A DNA stretch of 64,000 bases from Albophoma yamanashiensis (Eukaryota; Ascomycota; Sordariomycetes; Hypocreales; Ophiocordycipitaceae): positions 5,924-69,923 of the forward strand of contig BCKH01000003.1 in assembly GCA_001600555.1 (NCBI GenBank). The letters run 5' to 3'. The notes beneath the pieces are model-generated. The model was given only the letters and a program-made list of their open reading frames with translations. It made no database searches and was not told where the DNA came from. A program made the translations under genes and the position numbers. Positions 1 to 10,593 of this stretch are shown one piece after another. Positions within the stretch are counted from its first letter, which is position 1. Every line of letters begins with the position of its first letter.

Positions 1-310
1 ATTGCCTGCACCCCTAGCTCCTCGGCCTCCTTCCACCGTCCCTGATTCCGGTACGTCGACGACAGGTTCGCCATGCTAGTTAGCGTGGAGGGATGCTCCT
101 CGCCTAGCACTCTCGAACAGATACCTAGTTCCTTAGCCTGAAGCTCCTCGGCCTCCTTCCACCGTCCCTGTTTCTGATACGTCAACGCTAGGTTCCCCAT
201 GCTAGCTAGCGTAGAGGGATGCTCCTCGCCTAGCACCCTCTTCCAAGTCTTGATAGCCTCCACGTTGAGCTTCTCCGCGTCGCTCCATTTGCCCTCCATA
301 TTCAGGTAGC
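1..310 (-). repeat. 126-bp coding repeat (42-residue TPR units)
   Basis: A near-identical block starting CTCGGCCTCCTTCCACCG occurs at 21 and again at 147, exactly 126 bp apart. A more diverged copy lies around 270-310. Each unit encodes one 42-residue TPR of the NLR gene (GRWKEAEEL and LGEEHPSTL motifs). High nucleotide identity between adjacent units is typical of fungal NLR sensor repeats, which can change copy number by unequal exchange. The array continues beyond the left edge, so the copy number is unknown. Confidence 0.85.
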
Positions 311-3154
311 TAGCCACACAATGGAGCAGTGATGCCTTCGCCCTCACCCCATCCTCAGATTCGCCAACCTCAGCGTCCAGCACAGCGTTTGCGTGCGGTA
401 GATATACACTGCATAGTGTCCGGTTCTCAAACTCTCCAAGTGGGTATATATCCGATACCGTCAACAACGCCTCCCGCCCAAACTGACTTACCATGCCGTC
501 GTTGATGAGCCACTTACGAGTCACCAACTGCACTAGCCGATGTATGTCCAGGTTGCCGCTCTTCTCCTCTGAGACGAGACTGAAGGCTTTCAATAGTCCA
601 ATAGACTTAGTTAGCTCTACAGTGCTCTTCGGGCCACAGTTGCGTTCTTGTGCACTGTAGTGCGATAGAAACGGTATCGGAATGCCCTGCCGGTCGAACA
701 TGCTCATCAACGAGAGCAAACTACCCGCCAACAAATCTTGTTCCTGTATCTGACGGAACGACACCATCCACGTCTGCGCCACCGCCTGTAGAGCATCTAA
801 GTCCCGCCCGATCGTCTCGAATTCCTCGCTCAGCAGGTCGACGACGCTCTGGTCGCTCTCGCCAAGTAAACCGAGATACTTCTCGATAGAAATGCTATTT
901 GTCTGAATAAAGGCAGCCGCTTGAACGAGCGCAAGCGGTAGATGCTCTAGGCGAGAGGACAGCGTTGACAGGCCGGTCGGGGTAGCCTTGTGCGTATCCC
1001 TGTCGTCTTCCTTCAACCGTGTTTGGAGCAACTCGATCGATTCCCCCTCGTCCATTTTGCGAATTTCCATGACACGGGTGGACTTGCTTAGCTTCACAGC
1101 TATTTGCTTATTTCTGGTCGTCACGAGCACTGCTCCATGGCCACATTCAGGGACGTACTGTGCGAACTTTTCGTTGATGTAGGAGCCGTCAAGTGCAGGG
1201 TGTTTGAGTTGCCCACCGAAGAAGAGCTGCGCGTCGTCGGCGTTGTCGATGACCATAAGCCACCGTCCATTTTCCTTCCTTCCCAGCCATACCTTCACCA
1301 ACGTCAGCACATCCATCTTTGGATCATCGTAGCCGGGAATCTGGCATTCTTCTGCAATATGAGCAAATGATTGACGAAATCGCCCAGCGTTGCTTGCATG
1401 AACCCAGAATACGGACACCTCAGGACAAGCCTCCTGCAGCCAGTAGACGTATGCAAGCGCAATCTGCGTTTTTCTGCCCTTGTCAGCATGCTTGCAACAG
1501 GTACGGGAATAACATCACACACCCAACGCCACCTAGTCCGTACAGCGGCACCGTGGACCGCGCCTCTTCGCTTCTTGGACGTTGACCGAAGCCCAACTGC
1601 CGCTGGAGCTCGGCTAAGATATGAGATCGTCCGACGAATTCTTGATTCTCTTTGTATGGAACGAGATCTGGCACCTTTAGTTCGAGTTAGGAAGTCCCTG
1701 CAGTCTACTTACACTTCGTGTTGGCGGCCCGCTGCCGTCGACTCCCTGCCACCGCCCGTCGAGCAAGACCCTTCAGCCTCTCGCAGGCTTTATCATACTC
1801 GGGGTCATTAGGCCCAAACTTTACGATCTCCGAGTGCGACCGCGCGACAGCACAAATATGCTCCGCTCCGTCCTCCCACGGACGGCAATGCGTCGCCGAG
1901 GATTTGGTGACAAGCACTGCCAGTGGTCCTGTCATCGCCCAGTTGCCACTCTCATCCTAAACGAATCAGCACATTACAACGATACTGCAGATGTAGGCCA
2001 TGACGGACCTTTTTTGCCGTCGGCGATTGAACTGTCTCGTAGAAGCAGACAATTTCGGATTCGCCTTCGGCACCGAGTGCTGTGTGGAAGTCCCGCTGCT
2101 GGATGCTCAGAATCTGCGAATTGATCCGAGTGATCGATTGGACAAGGAACACGTTCGGCCCATCTCCGACCATCGGGATAAGCGAGCTAACGTCCATGCC
2201 ATCATGGGGAACGCCGAAGAACACGATTCCATACACAGCCTGCACGATCTTCTTATCGTCCTCGTTCTTCGACCTTGCCAGCGAAATGAGCATCTGTGAA
2301 ACGCATCAGCGGAAGACAGGACAATAAAGGTGGTGGTGTCGTCGGTCCCACCTGCTTCACAACCAGCCCCCCTAAGCTGTGGGCAATGAAGAGGATAGGC
2401 TTTGTCTGTGGAGAAGAGGCCAACGGAAGGAGGCTATTGTGAAATGCCGTTGCCAAGTCTTCCAAATTTTGTATGCTTCGACTCTCCGCAACCGCCGATT
2501 CATACCCATACGTCATGAGTCGCGCCATCGGCCTGTCGGTATCCTCGCTCCGGAGATCGTGCGGCAGAGCGTCTCGCAGCCACATGTGTTCCCCGCCTCT
2601 ATCCTTGAACGACCCGAACGCGTGGCCACCGAGGCCCGAGATAGCAACGACACTAGGATAATTAGCACGCGCCGTCGCCAGAAGACGGATCCTTACTCGA
2701 CTTTGTGGTCCACCTCAGGCGGCGCGAAGAGTGTCGTCATGCCGAGAAAGTCGGCATCCAGAGTGAGAAACTCGGGGCGTGTGGATTGCGCCTTCGGGGA
2801 CTTTGGTAAACACAGTGCGCAGGTTTTTGTTGGAATCGTGCGGAGAGCGGCCGGGGCATTTTGATAGGTGACCGTGCCTGACGACGAGCGGCCATGAAGC
2901 TCTTGTGCGAGCGATTTGACTGTCGGAACCGAATCGCCTTCCGTCAGGAAGGTCTGCAGGCGGCCAGAATCCCATTCGTGAGGGACACCGCGGACTCGGA
3001 ACGTCCTGGCGGTCTTCGCTGGCTTCTCCTCGACGGGTATTGAACGTAGCGCCGAAGGACTGCGCCAGCCTAGCCAACGATTCCCCGCAAAGAGGGTCGA
3101 CAAAATGGTGACGAGACAGAGGAGAAAGAGTTGGCTAGCATCGAAGAGACCCAT
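1..3154 (-). CDS. NLR-type protein: hydrolase / NB-ARC / TPR (3' end beyond window)
   Basis: This gene encodes a fungal STAND/NLR-like protein; such proteins are thought to sense non-self or internal cues by nucleotide-dependent oligomerisation. Exons resolved by splice sites and frame are 3154-2697, 2652-2352, 2293-2009, 1956-1713, 1667-1523 and 1473-1, giving about 968 residues before the edge. The N-terminus has a hydrophobic stretch (FLLCLVTILSTLF). An alpha/beta-hydrolase (DUF676/lipase-like) domain follows, with a VAISGLGGHAF strand and the nucleophile elbow AHSLGGLV. The NB-ARC domain has a P-loop GLGGVGKT that is split by the 1522-1474 intron, a Walker B LMVIDNADD, a VLVTTRN motif and LPLAL. 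Kinesin-light-chain-type TPRs (LGEEHPSTL, WKEAEEL) reach the edge. The start is the first ATG, just before the hydrophobic segment. The exon 4/5 acceptor (CAG at 1670-1668) was chosen because it alone keeps frame. All domains look intact. Confidence 0.88.
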
Positions 3155-3779
3155 GGTGGGTGTTGGAATGAGAGAGTTTTGTCGGGTTGCCTATTTGTGT
3201 TGCTTGTGCTCCTTCTTCGAAGGTGTTCGGTCATTGAGACGACCTCGAGATTGTGGAAGAACAGGGCGATATCTCGATCGTGAGGCGCCGCGCCAGGCAA
3301 GTGGCGGGCCGTGCCGCACAACAGCACGTGCATGGGGCTTTCTCACGGTGCCTTCGGCTGTCAGCACGCGGCATGATTAACACCTGTCAGCCCGTAAGCC
3401 TCGGCCGTCCACAACCCGCTGAAGCCGCCCACTCAGCGCATTTAGTGGCGGGGAACCTCGCCCAATAGCCACCGGTCTGCCGGTATGGCATTTTACTTGG
3501 AAGGCATTGCGTCCAATAGCGGCTGGAGACCATGTCGTAATGCGGCACAGGGGATCGACGTATCGCCGAGGCCATCCGTCCAATGTCTTCAATACGAATC
3601 AAGCCCCTGCCGCCCATATCACGCCCGCTCTACCAATCGTTCCTGCCGTCTGCCCTGACAATATGACCCCGCCGAAACACCAGCCCGGGCGATGGCGACA
3701 AGGTATCTTGCTCTCAAAGTGTTGCGTTCAGTCCGTGGCAATCATCAACGTGTGACAAAGCAAGGATTAACACCTAGAG
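3155..3779. promoter_or_regulatory. Divergent intergenic region with four CCAAT boxes
   Basis: This lies between the NLR gene (minus) and the DUF6601-like gene (plus). CCAAT pentamers are at 3462, 3513, 3580 and 3633 on the plus strand, 51-67 bp apart, suggesting binding by the HAP/CBF complex. I see no open frame with recognisable content. The promoter role is inferred from position and motif only. Confidence 0.4.
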
Positions 3780-4896
3780 ATGGCTGACGATTCTCGAAAA
3801 GAAGGCGAAAAAGGAAGGCAGCAGAGTCGAGTAACCGCCCCCGGTCCGTCGCTGACGCGTTTCAAGCTCACAACGCTAACAGGTCCTTCCGTTCACCATC
3901 CGGCTCCTCGACCACGAGACTGAGCAGGCCGCCGACGCGTCTCGACGCGGCCACGACCAGCTCTTGTCGCTCTTGCCCGCGTCGTACCGCACAGAGTCCT
4001 GTGACTTGGCCGCCGCGGGTCGCCATGTCCCGGCTTGCATCGAGAAGGAACTCGACATGCGGCGGCTCGCCAGCATCCACAGCTGGCAATGGGTCGCGGG
4101 TCTGCCCATGCCGCCGCGTCCACTGCACGACCAGCTCTTGCTCAGCCGGGAGGTCTTCGTCACGGAGCAGATGGACATGCATCTCGTCTAGACGACAAGC
4201 CGGGTGTTTCTCAAGCCGATCCCGCGCTTCCTGCTGGAGCCGCACTTCTGGGCTGAGTATCTTTCATGTGCACTTGGATGTGGCTGCCCCCTTGATGATA
4301 CTGCTGCGAATTGCGGCACCAGACGGGAATGCGAGCGCGGAGGGCTTTGGCGGCGCGCGCTAGGCTTCCTATTCTCTTACGCTGCGTTGATATCCTACGA
4401 GAGCGACTTCCGGATCGCCCAGGGAAAACACCTGCTTCCGCTGGAGGTACTATGGCCTGCGTGGAGGACGTTCATCGAGCAGCTGGATACGGAGCACATC
4501 TATCCAAACATCGATCAGCGATTCCACCACGGCGAGCTGCGTCTGAGTCGGCTGAACAAGATATACGCCATCTCGCAGACCCCGCTCCGCGGTTACATGG
4601 CTCATTGGAACCAGTACGGCGCCTTCTTTCACGACTATTTTGCTTGGCTAGCAAGCGCAACAGTCTACATCGCCATTGTCCTAACCGCGATGCAGATCGG
4701 GCTCGCGACCGAATCTCTCGCCCGCAACAATACCTTCCAATCTGCGTCGTATGGATTCGCCGTCTTTTCTACATTAGGGCCTCTTATTGCCGCCTCGCTT
4801 ATTATCCTTGCCTTCTGCTGTGTTTTCGTATCGAACTGGTTCAAGGCGCTGGGTTTCAGAAAGAGGCGTCTGGCTATGCGCGTGCTGTTGGAGTGA
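3780..4896 (+). pseudogene. DUF6601-like fungal protein, interrupted by an in-frame TAG
   Basis: The frame from about 3889 to 4896 encodes a protein resembling a widespread fungal family of unknown function (probably DUF6601). It starts VLPFTIRLLDHE and contains a long soluble part (RLSRLNKIYAIS, GYMAHWNQYG). Two C-terminal membrane segments follow (YFAWLASATVYIAIVLTAM and LGPLIAASLIILAFCCVFV), and it ends in a basic tail. TAG at 4189-4191 interrupts the frame at MDMHLV*TTSRVFLKPIPRFLLEP. Coding similarity continues in the same frame on both sides, so one substitution (for example TGG to TAG) explains the break. A possible first exon begins at ATG 3780, with a GTAACC donor near 3831 and acceptor AACAG just before GTCCTT. 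Alternatively, a shorter protein could start after the stop, but that would lose a third of the family. The family name is from memory of its motifs. Confidence 0.6.
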
Positions 4897-5550
4897 TCCA
4901 GATGGCTGTACAAGACGGCCAAGCTGCGATTACGGCCGCAAGAGCAGTCGGCATCTAACCTTCGTCGAAGGTCAAGTCCATCCTCCCTCGACCTCTCTGT
5001 TCGAGTAAGGCGGGGTCGGCTTTCGCCGTGGGTTTCGATCAACCTTAATTGGTCGGGGTCGCAGACGACTTCAAAGTTGTGGTTCTGGCGGACTTCGCCA
5101 TTCCGGCCCTTGTACACATTCTTCAGAGCGAGACAAACCACTGTTTCGTCGGCGGCGGATTCTTGTTTCCCATGATTGTCATGAAGTTTGAGAGGTTGCA
5201 TAGGGCCAGCAGGGCATTAACATCCAGGCTCGCTATAGCCTCTGACTTGCCGTCTTTCTCGAGCACCTTGAAATTATCGCAGACCTTAGGTCCAGGCGTC
5301 AACGAACCTTCGTCTCCTTCCACTGCCACTGCCGCCACGTCGCTGAGAGGAGCATTCTTCAAAACCTCCCCGTCGCAAATCGCATTGGGCCACTGCGTGT
5401 GAGGCACATGGTACCCAAGATCAACCGGCAACCAAACGCCATCTATCATCGAAGAAAGTCCAGAATCTGAGACTTACAGCCAGAGAGGAGCGATCTGAGA
5501 AGCAGTCGGAAAGCATCCTAGGACCGCCCAGCCAGCCAGATAACACAAAC
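4897..5550. other. Gap: minus-strand open frames, nothing recognised
   Basis: Two overlapping minus-strand open stretches (5449-5123 and 5201-4665) read through here. Neither shows a domain I recognise, and the second runs into the antisense of the DUF6601-like gene. They could be exons of a small gene joined by an intron, but I cannot define a convincing junction. Confidence 0.3.
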
Positions 5551-5688
5551 CATGACGCCGACGTTTACCAGGTAGAATGCTTGCTTGCCCGGTGGGGGAA
5601 GCACACTTTCTTAGTAAAGTGGTCTGACGGTACCACCGGATGGGAGCCCAGGAGAAACATCCTGGGCAAGCGGATGCTTGATGGATAG
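5551..5688 (+). pseudogene. Isolated chromodomain fragment
   Basis: The frame from CAT 5551 to TAG 5686-5688 encodes a chromodomain core. It includes YQVECLLARWGKHTFLVKWS followed by a short linker, GWEPRRNIL and a stop. The pattern (x-V-E-x-I/L-L-x-R, F-L-V-K-W, W-E-P-x-x-N-I) fits the family. Chromodomains of this form sit at the C-terminus of Ty3/gypsy integrases and in small fungal chromodomain proteins. I see no integrase or reverse transcriptase upstream and no LTRs, so this is most likely a relic of an inserted element or gene. The reading frame extends upstream in low-complexity sequence without a clear start. Confidence 0.55.
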
Positions 5689-6674
5689 GTTAGCTACGGC
5701 ACACATGACTGCCCAGAAGGCTGTTCCATCGCAATTAGCAACGCCGGAGCAGGCGGGTAGCTTCCGCGCTGGCTTCAATGTGAGAAGGTTTCCGTCACAA
5801 CATGAAGATGGTGGAAATTGCAACTGTCTTTTCTTAAGCCGCCGACAAAGAACCACCCCTTACCATGCATGTACTTTCCGTCCATTTGTGTAAAGAACTT
5901 CACAGGACCTTCTTCGCTGTACTGGTATTTCGTCGCACCAAAGCGTGTGCCCTGCAAGGGAACAGTGTTTGCAAGCCACTTACCCGAGGCAAGCCTCTGT
6001 CTCGGCCTCTGAATGATATTGGTCTAGGCCGCACCCCCATTAGACCATGCTGTCACAAAAGCACGATCGTAAGCATGCGTCTCTGGCCGTAGACCACTCC
6101 TTGTTTGGAAGACCAGAGAAATGGCCACGAGTGGTTGATAAATAGAAAATTGGGCCCTCAGCCATATGTAACAAAGGCTAGCCGAACATCAACGGCAACC
6201 GCGGAGAAGAACAAACAACAGGTTCGATTTACATTGCCATGGCACTCAGCTGTCTTTGTGTCTTGCGTGTTTCGACGATAGAGGCGCAAGCTGCCATGCT
6301 GCCTCGTCCAACTTGGGCTTAGGTCATCAGATAACAAGGCACTTCCCAATATTGACGTCGTTACCTGGGGCTTTACACCCCTGGAATGGTGGTGGCCGGG
6401 ACCAGCCCCCTCCGCCTCAGTTACGTTAAGCACGCGTCATACCTTCACTCCCCCGCTCGTTCGAGCAGCCCGAGGTGTACGGAGTACGAGTACCTTTTAT
6501 AGCTTTGAAGCCGATGTTACACTTTTAGGTTGCTCATTTTCCTCATCAACAGGGCAAAACATACGCGCCCGGCTACCGACTCCCAGCTAATCAACCGGCT
6601 ATTTGGCGCACAACGGCAGCTCGAGCACCCATTTTCCGCTCCTTCCTCTGTTCAATTGACCAGCCATCGGCGCC
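5689..6674. other. Gap upstream of the coiled-coil gene
   Basis: I see no supported gene. A minus-strand stretch around 6000-5775 has open sequence with plausible short intron signals, but no family I recognise. GTACGGAGTAC (6477-6487) is one of several copies of a recurring intergenic motif. The last 200 bp are the likely promoter and 5'UTR of the next gene, with an AT-rich CTTTTATAGC at about 6493-6502. Confidence 0.35.
6477..6487. repeat. GTACGGAGTAC intergenic motif
   Basis: This 11-mer consists of GTAC-GGA-GTAC, two self-complementary tetramers around a 3-nt core. The same 11-mer recurs at 47633-47643. Partial copies are near 13007 (reverse complement), 13282, 52667 and 61214. All copies seen lie outside genes. 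Confidence 0.5.
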
Positions 6675-7889
6675 ATGATCCGAGCCAGACAGCTCACCCG
6701 ATTCGCATCGCGTGCTATGCGCATTCATCGCCGACAGCAACTCCGCTTCCAGTCGAGTTCCTCGTCATCCGCGGCAAGCTCAACCCAGTCCCATTTTGCA
6801 GCTGGCGCCGTGGGTGGTCTAGCAGGCGCGACTCTTCTCTACGGCATCTACTCCTTCACACCGGCTGGCAGGACGGCGAATAAGCTGAACCAGGCTGCCG
6901 CAGAAGTTGACAGGAAGTACCAAATCGCTGCCGACAAGCTCCAGCAGAACACCCCGAGCCCCGACCAGGCCATCGAATCGATCAAACAATTCGTGTATTC
7001 GTACGTTGGATGGATTCCCGGCGGTCGCGCCTATGTCGATGCCGCGTTCAAGGACTGGGATTCAGTTCGCAAGAACCACAAAGACGAGACCGACAAGATT
7101 GCCAACGATGCGTACAAGCAGTTTCAAGAGGTTTCACAGTCGGGACTTAGCTTTGAGACTGCCTCTAAGGCTTACGATGTCCTGGCCGACCTGTCCAAGA
7201 AAATCGCCAGTCTTGCCGGTGATTCCATGTCCGACATCATCGACAACCATCCTCAAGTCAAGGAGAAGTTTGGCGGAAGCATCCAGCAGCTTCAATTGAT
7301 GGGCGAGCAATACGGGCCCGAGGCAAAGAAGCAGGTAGATGAGACATGGTGCAAGTTGAAGTACATCTTTGCTGGCGGGTTCAGCGCCACCAGCCTAGAA
7401 AAGGCCCGCCAACTCATTGAAGAGAAGGTCCAGCAGGTCAGGAAGTTAGGCGACCAAGCTTGGAAGAAAGGCTTGGAGGAGGCAAAGCCCTACCTTGACA
7501 AGAGTCCCAAAGCCAAGGAGCTGATCGAGAAGAACTCCGACGCCTTGATGCAGGGCAACCTCAAGGAACTGTTCGACAAGCTACGCTCCGCTGTTCAATC
7601 AAACGACATGGGAGATTTGGAAGACTATGTCAATGATGCCGTAGACAAGGCTAAATCCACGGGCGCCGACGCAGGTGGAGCTTCGAGTCTAGACAAGTAN
7701 ATGAAGATGCTGCCGCAAGGAGACGAGATTCTGCCCGAGCTTCAGCAAATTGGGCAGATTGCGGAGAAGCACAAAGAGGAAGGTGAACAGTTACTCAAAG
7801 AGACAGTGGAGGACCTTAAGAAGGTGCTCGAAAAACAGTCGCAAAAGGCTCAAGACATTGTCCGGGAGGCTAAAAAGGAGGCGAAATAG
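6675..7889 (+). CDS. Mitochondrial-type membrane-anchored coiled-coil protein, function unknown
   Basis: This is a single-exon gene of 404 residues. The N-terminus is Arg/Ser-rich with almost no acidic residues (MIRARQLTRFASRAMRIHRR), as in a mitochondrial presequence. One membrane span follows (AAGAVGGLAGATLLYGIYSF, about residues 42-61). The rest is charged and predicted helical, with heptad-like stretches and a Lys/Glu-rich end (LLKETVEDLKKVLEKQSQ). This resembles conserved fungal mitochondrial proteins of unknown role and apolipoprotein-like amphipathic helices; an inner-membrane role is an inference. The start is the first ATG of the long frame, preceded by GGCGCC. Base 7700 is an N in the third position of codon TAN, which reads Tyr or stop. 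Coding-like sequence continues for 62 codons after it, so Tyr is likely. No catalytic motif is visible. Confidence 0.75.
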   Translation: MIRARQLTRFASRAMRIHRRQQLRFQSSSSSSAASSTQSHFAAGAVGGLAGATLLYGIYSFTPAGRTANKLNQAAAEVDRKYQIAADKLQQNTPSPDQAIESIKQFVYSYVGWIPGGRAYVDAAFKDWDSVRKNHKDETDKIANDAYKQFQEVSQSGLSFETASKAYDVLADLSKKIASLAGDSMSDIIDNHPQVKEKFGGSIQQLQLMGEQYGPEAKKQVDETWCKLKYIFAGGFSATSLEKARQLIEEKVQQVRKLGDQAWKKGLEEAKPYLDKSPKAKELIEKNSDALMQGNLKELFDKLRSAVQSNDMGDLEDYVNDAVDKAKSTGADAGGASSLDKXMKMLPQGDEILPELQQIGQIAEKHKEEGEQLLKETVEDLKKVLEKQSQKAQDIVREAKKEAK

Positions 7890-9178
7890 ATAAAAGCGAA
7901 TCGGAAGAGTGACGACAGAGGCAATGGAATTTGACAGCATACCGGCATCGGACGGCTGATGCGGAGCTAGCGGGGCACAGCTGGGCAAGGCAACGAGGAA
8001 ATTTGATGAGAGAAAGGAAGCGCGTATGAGCGTGCTATTATGTCTCCTTTAGCGCTACTAGGCGCGCTCCCCCAACTCGAATTAATTGTCATCCTCCCGA
8101 AGCTACACCCGTTTTACGAAAATCCAGAGCGCCAATTTACAGAAGATAGTGCCGGACTATCTTTTACTGTTATTCGCAGAACGCGGCAGCAGTATCACGC
8201 CGTCGAGAATCCTAAAGCTGACTGTTGTGCTCTTTTTGTAACGAAGTCTTGTTACGACCATTTCCCCATGCTGCCTGCGGTCTATGCGCTCACGGCCGCG
8301 CATTTTGGTCACAATAAATCACCGGAAGAGATAGAGAAGGAAGAACGGGCCGCGTGGAAGAGTGGCACGGATATACACTTATTACTACTAAGTGGTGAGA
8401 AATGTTATTTTTGCAATGGCCAGTTGCAGTAGCAAGCTTAAGCGGTTTACTTATAGGGGGCAATGCTATAAAGACTGGTAGCGATAGGATCTTTACTTAA
8501 TCGGAGAGCTCTATCATACCTGCGAGGCAAAGTGTAGTACACCCGCAAAAAAATTCCCATACAAACCTACTACTGTAGGCAGTCGTGCATGTTATGTGGT
8601 AAATGACACAGAAATTAGTCCGTGCACGACGCCGTGTCCCTCTGTTCCTTCATCAAACAATATCCGTTTTCGTCCGTACACGCGGCACATCCTTCTCCCC
8701 ACGACATCGCCACCGCCGTTCCTTGCCTGTTCCATCTACTACCGCTCGGCTCGCATCCGACTGGCCCCGCCGTTTGGCCGTCTTGTCCCTTTGACGCTCA
8801 CCTTGCTTGCCTGGATATAGCTGCGTGTGGGAATTCCCAGGTCGGGGAGAGCGTCGCGTTTTCCCCGACAACTGTCTTAAGGATGGCAACCTTTACCGAC
8901 CCTTAGAGCCTGCTCTTTTATATTCGCGTCACTATTGACGATACCCAGAATGACATCCGCCCCGTCGATGATGTCTAACCTCGAACTTTTGGCCAATTTG
9001 GGCTCATGCAAAGACCCTACGGCAAATCTTCTCATTTGCGCTGACCCTAGATGCCAACATGCTCTTTCTGTCAAGGGGTCGCGGGTTTGTTGGTCCTACC
9101 TTACTGTCTACCGATTCAGTGACGAACTAATTACACTGTGGACATGAATCCGGCGCATATACTACATATTTTCCCTAT
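7890..9178. other. Gap with one weak 130-codon frame (8040-8432, +)
   Basis: Between the convergent coiled-coil gene and methyltransferase gene lies AT-richer sequence. ATG 8040 opens a 130-codon frame (MSPLALLGALPQLELIVILP start) ending at 8432. It has no family I recognise and a base composition unlike neighbouring exons. It may be chance or a remnant. No other supported feature is seen. Confidence 0.3.
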
Positions 9179-10593
9179 TCATCGTCGCCTTGCTACCCAG
9201 AACTGAGCATTGTATGAGTTCTTGACCAGGGCCTCCTTATCGAAGCCATATACTGCCTCCATGCTTCTGACGGTGGAGTTTGCAAATGTTCGACTGCCAT
9301 ACTGGTCGCTCGTTTCCATGTATTGAAACCCCATAGCTTCCGTGACCTTGATGATATCCTGAAGCGACAGCTGCACAAATGGGCTTGTTCCATACAGCAG
9401 AGGGCCAAGGTTGATCCAGTGGCCCCCTTTTTTGAGAACCTTTTTGATCGTGTCAAAGTAGCCCACGAGGTTTCGCGCTGTGTCGATGAAAAAGTACGTG
9501 AGGACGACGTCAAAGTATCCTTCCCGGTCGTGGAAGGCTGTCATGAAGTCGCCTTCCACCATGAGAACAGACTGAGAGTCAATCTCGACGTCTGGGAACG
9601 GAAGCTCTCGGTGCATGTCAGAGTCTGTGGCATGGTGAGACCAACCGTCTACGAATGGATGAAACGTCTCCCCATGCCTACGGGGATATGTCTCCAGGAA
9701 CCTGTACACGACATTCATGTACATGGACCACTCATTGATCGTAACTTCAAACCCTACGCAGCTGTCAGTTCTTGGGCCTCGGTGAACGTAGGAGAAATGC
9801 TACCTCCAAGACGGTGTATTTCATGCCCGAGTCGCCCCAGCCCAGCGCCTGGCAGCAAGATCTGGAGTGGTTCCACACCATCATTTCTCTCGGGGAAGAG
9901 ATGAGTCAAAGTTTCCAGCAAACACGAGAATGGCGAATCTCGCTCATGTCTCCCTTCCAGGGTCCAGTCGCGCACAATGTGCTTTAGTGCCTGGGACACG
10001 GATATCCTGTCGGCGAGCTGGCCCGTAGATTCTGTATCCCGAATGTGCTTTTGGACCTCGTTCATCTCAACACCGTAGAACGCGAGTGCATTGTGGACAA
10101 TTGCATTGCACAAGACCTGGTTGTCGATGAGCCTCTGCTGCACAAGGTCAAACTTGGACGAGTAGGAGAGGTGATGTTCCAGTAGCTGCGAGGCAATCAG
10201 CAACGATTTCTTCAGGGAGCACGCCTGGTCTCGTCATACGGCTTTCTGCGCCTTCGAGATGTTCTTATACAGATTGCGCAGTCGCGTCAGCTCGGCCTCC
10301 TGACGCTCGCGGTACTTGAGAAAGCCGTGGAGAGCATCTAGAAGACGGTGTCTGGGATGGCTTGCAGTCCACTGGCCATTTTTTTGATCAAAATTCTGCA
10401 TGAGCCTGGTCTTCTCCTCGTCGTGTCTTGTGTTCAAGGATTGATTCTGGCTCTGTTGCAGAGTGATCAGAATTTGGTGCACCTCGGTTAATTCGGCTAG
10501 CGTGCCAGCTGGCTGAGCGGCATTGATTGATGTTAGCAAGTTTGGCGAACATTGCGCAGGGCGATGCATGCCGAAACGGCTGTGTGTCGCCAT
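9179..10593 (-). pseudogene. N2227/carnosine N-methyltransferase-like SAM methyltransferase with in-frame TGA
   Basis: The family methylates the imidazole of carnosine with S-adenosylmethionine; fungal substrates are mostly untested. A GT-AG intron at 9803-9754 is clear and joins LGG to FEVTINEWS. The SAM-binding motif LLPGAGLGRLGHEI is present. It is followed by NEWSMYMNVVYRFLE, the HPFVDGWSH loop, GDFMTAFHD, the strand DVVLTYFFIDTARN, GGHWINLGPLLYG and a C-terminal SLQDIIKVTEAMGF. The N-terminal helical part (KYRERQEAELTRLRNLYKN) is also typical. TGA at 10236-10234 lies in the same frame as the sequence before and after it. No splice pair I tried removes it; a GTATGA..GAAG excision would be only 30 nt. 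Either the gene is disrupted by a point mutation, there is a sequencing error, or an unusual start follows the stop. Candidate starts are ATG 10593 or 10401. Confidence 0.72.

Noticed and set aside
8040..8432. 130-codon plus-strand frame
   Set aside because: It starts with ATG but has no recognised family and lies in AT-rich sequence; kept only as a note in the gap.
10234..10263. 30-nt GT-AG intron that would remove the in-frame TGA of the methyltransferase
   Set aside because: Too short for a fungal spliceosomal intron and lacks a branch site.
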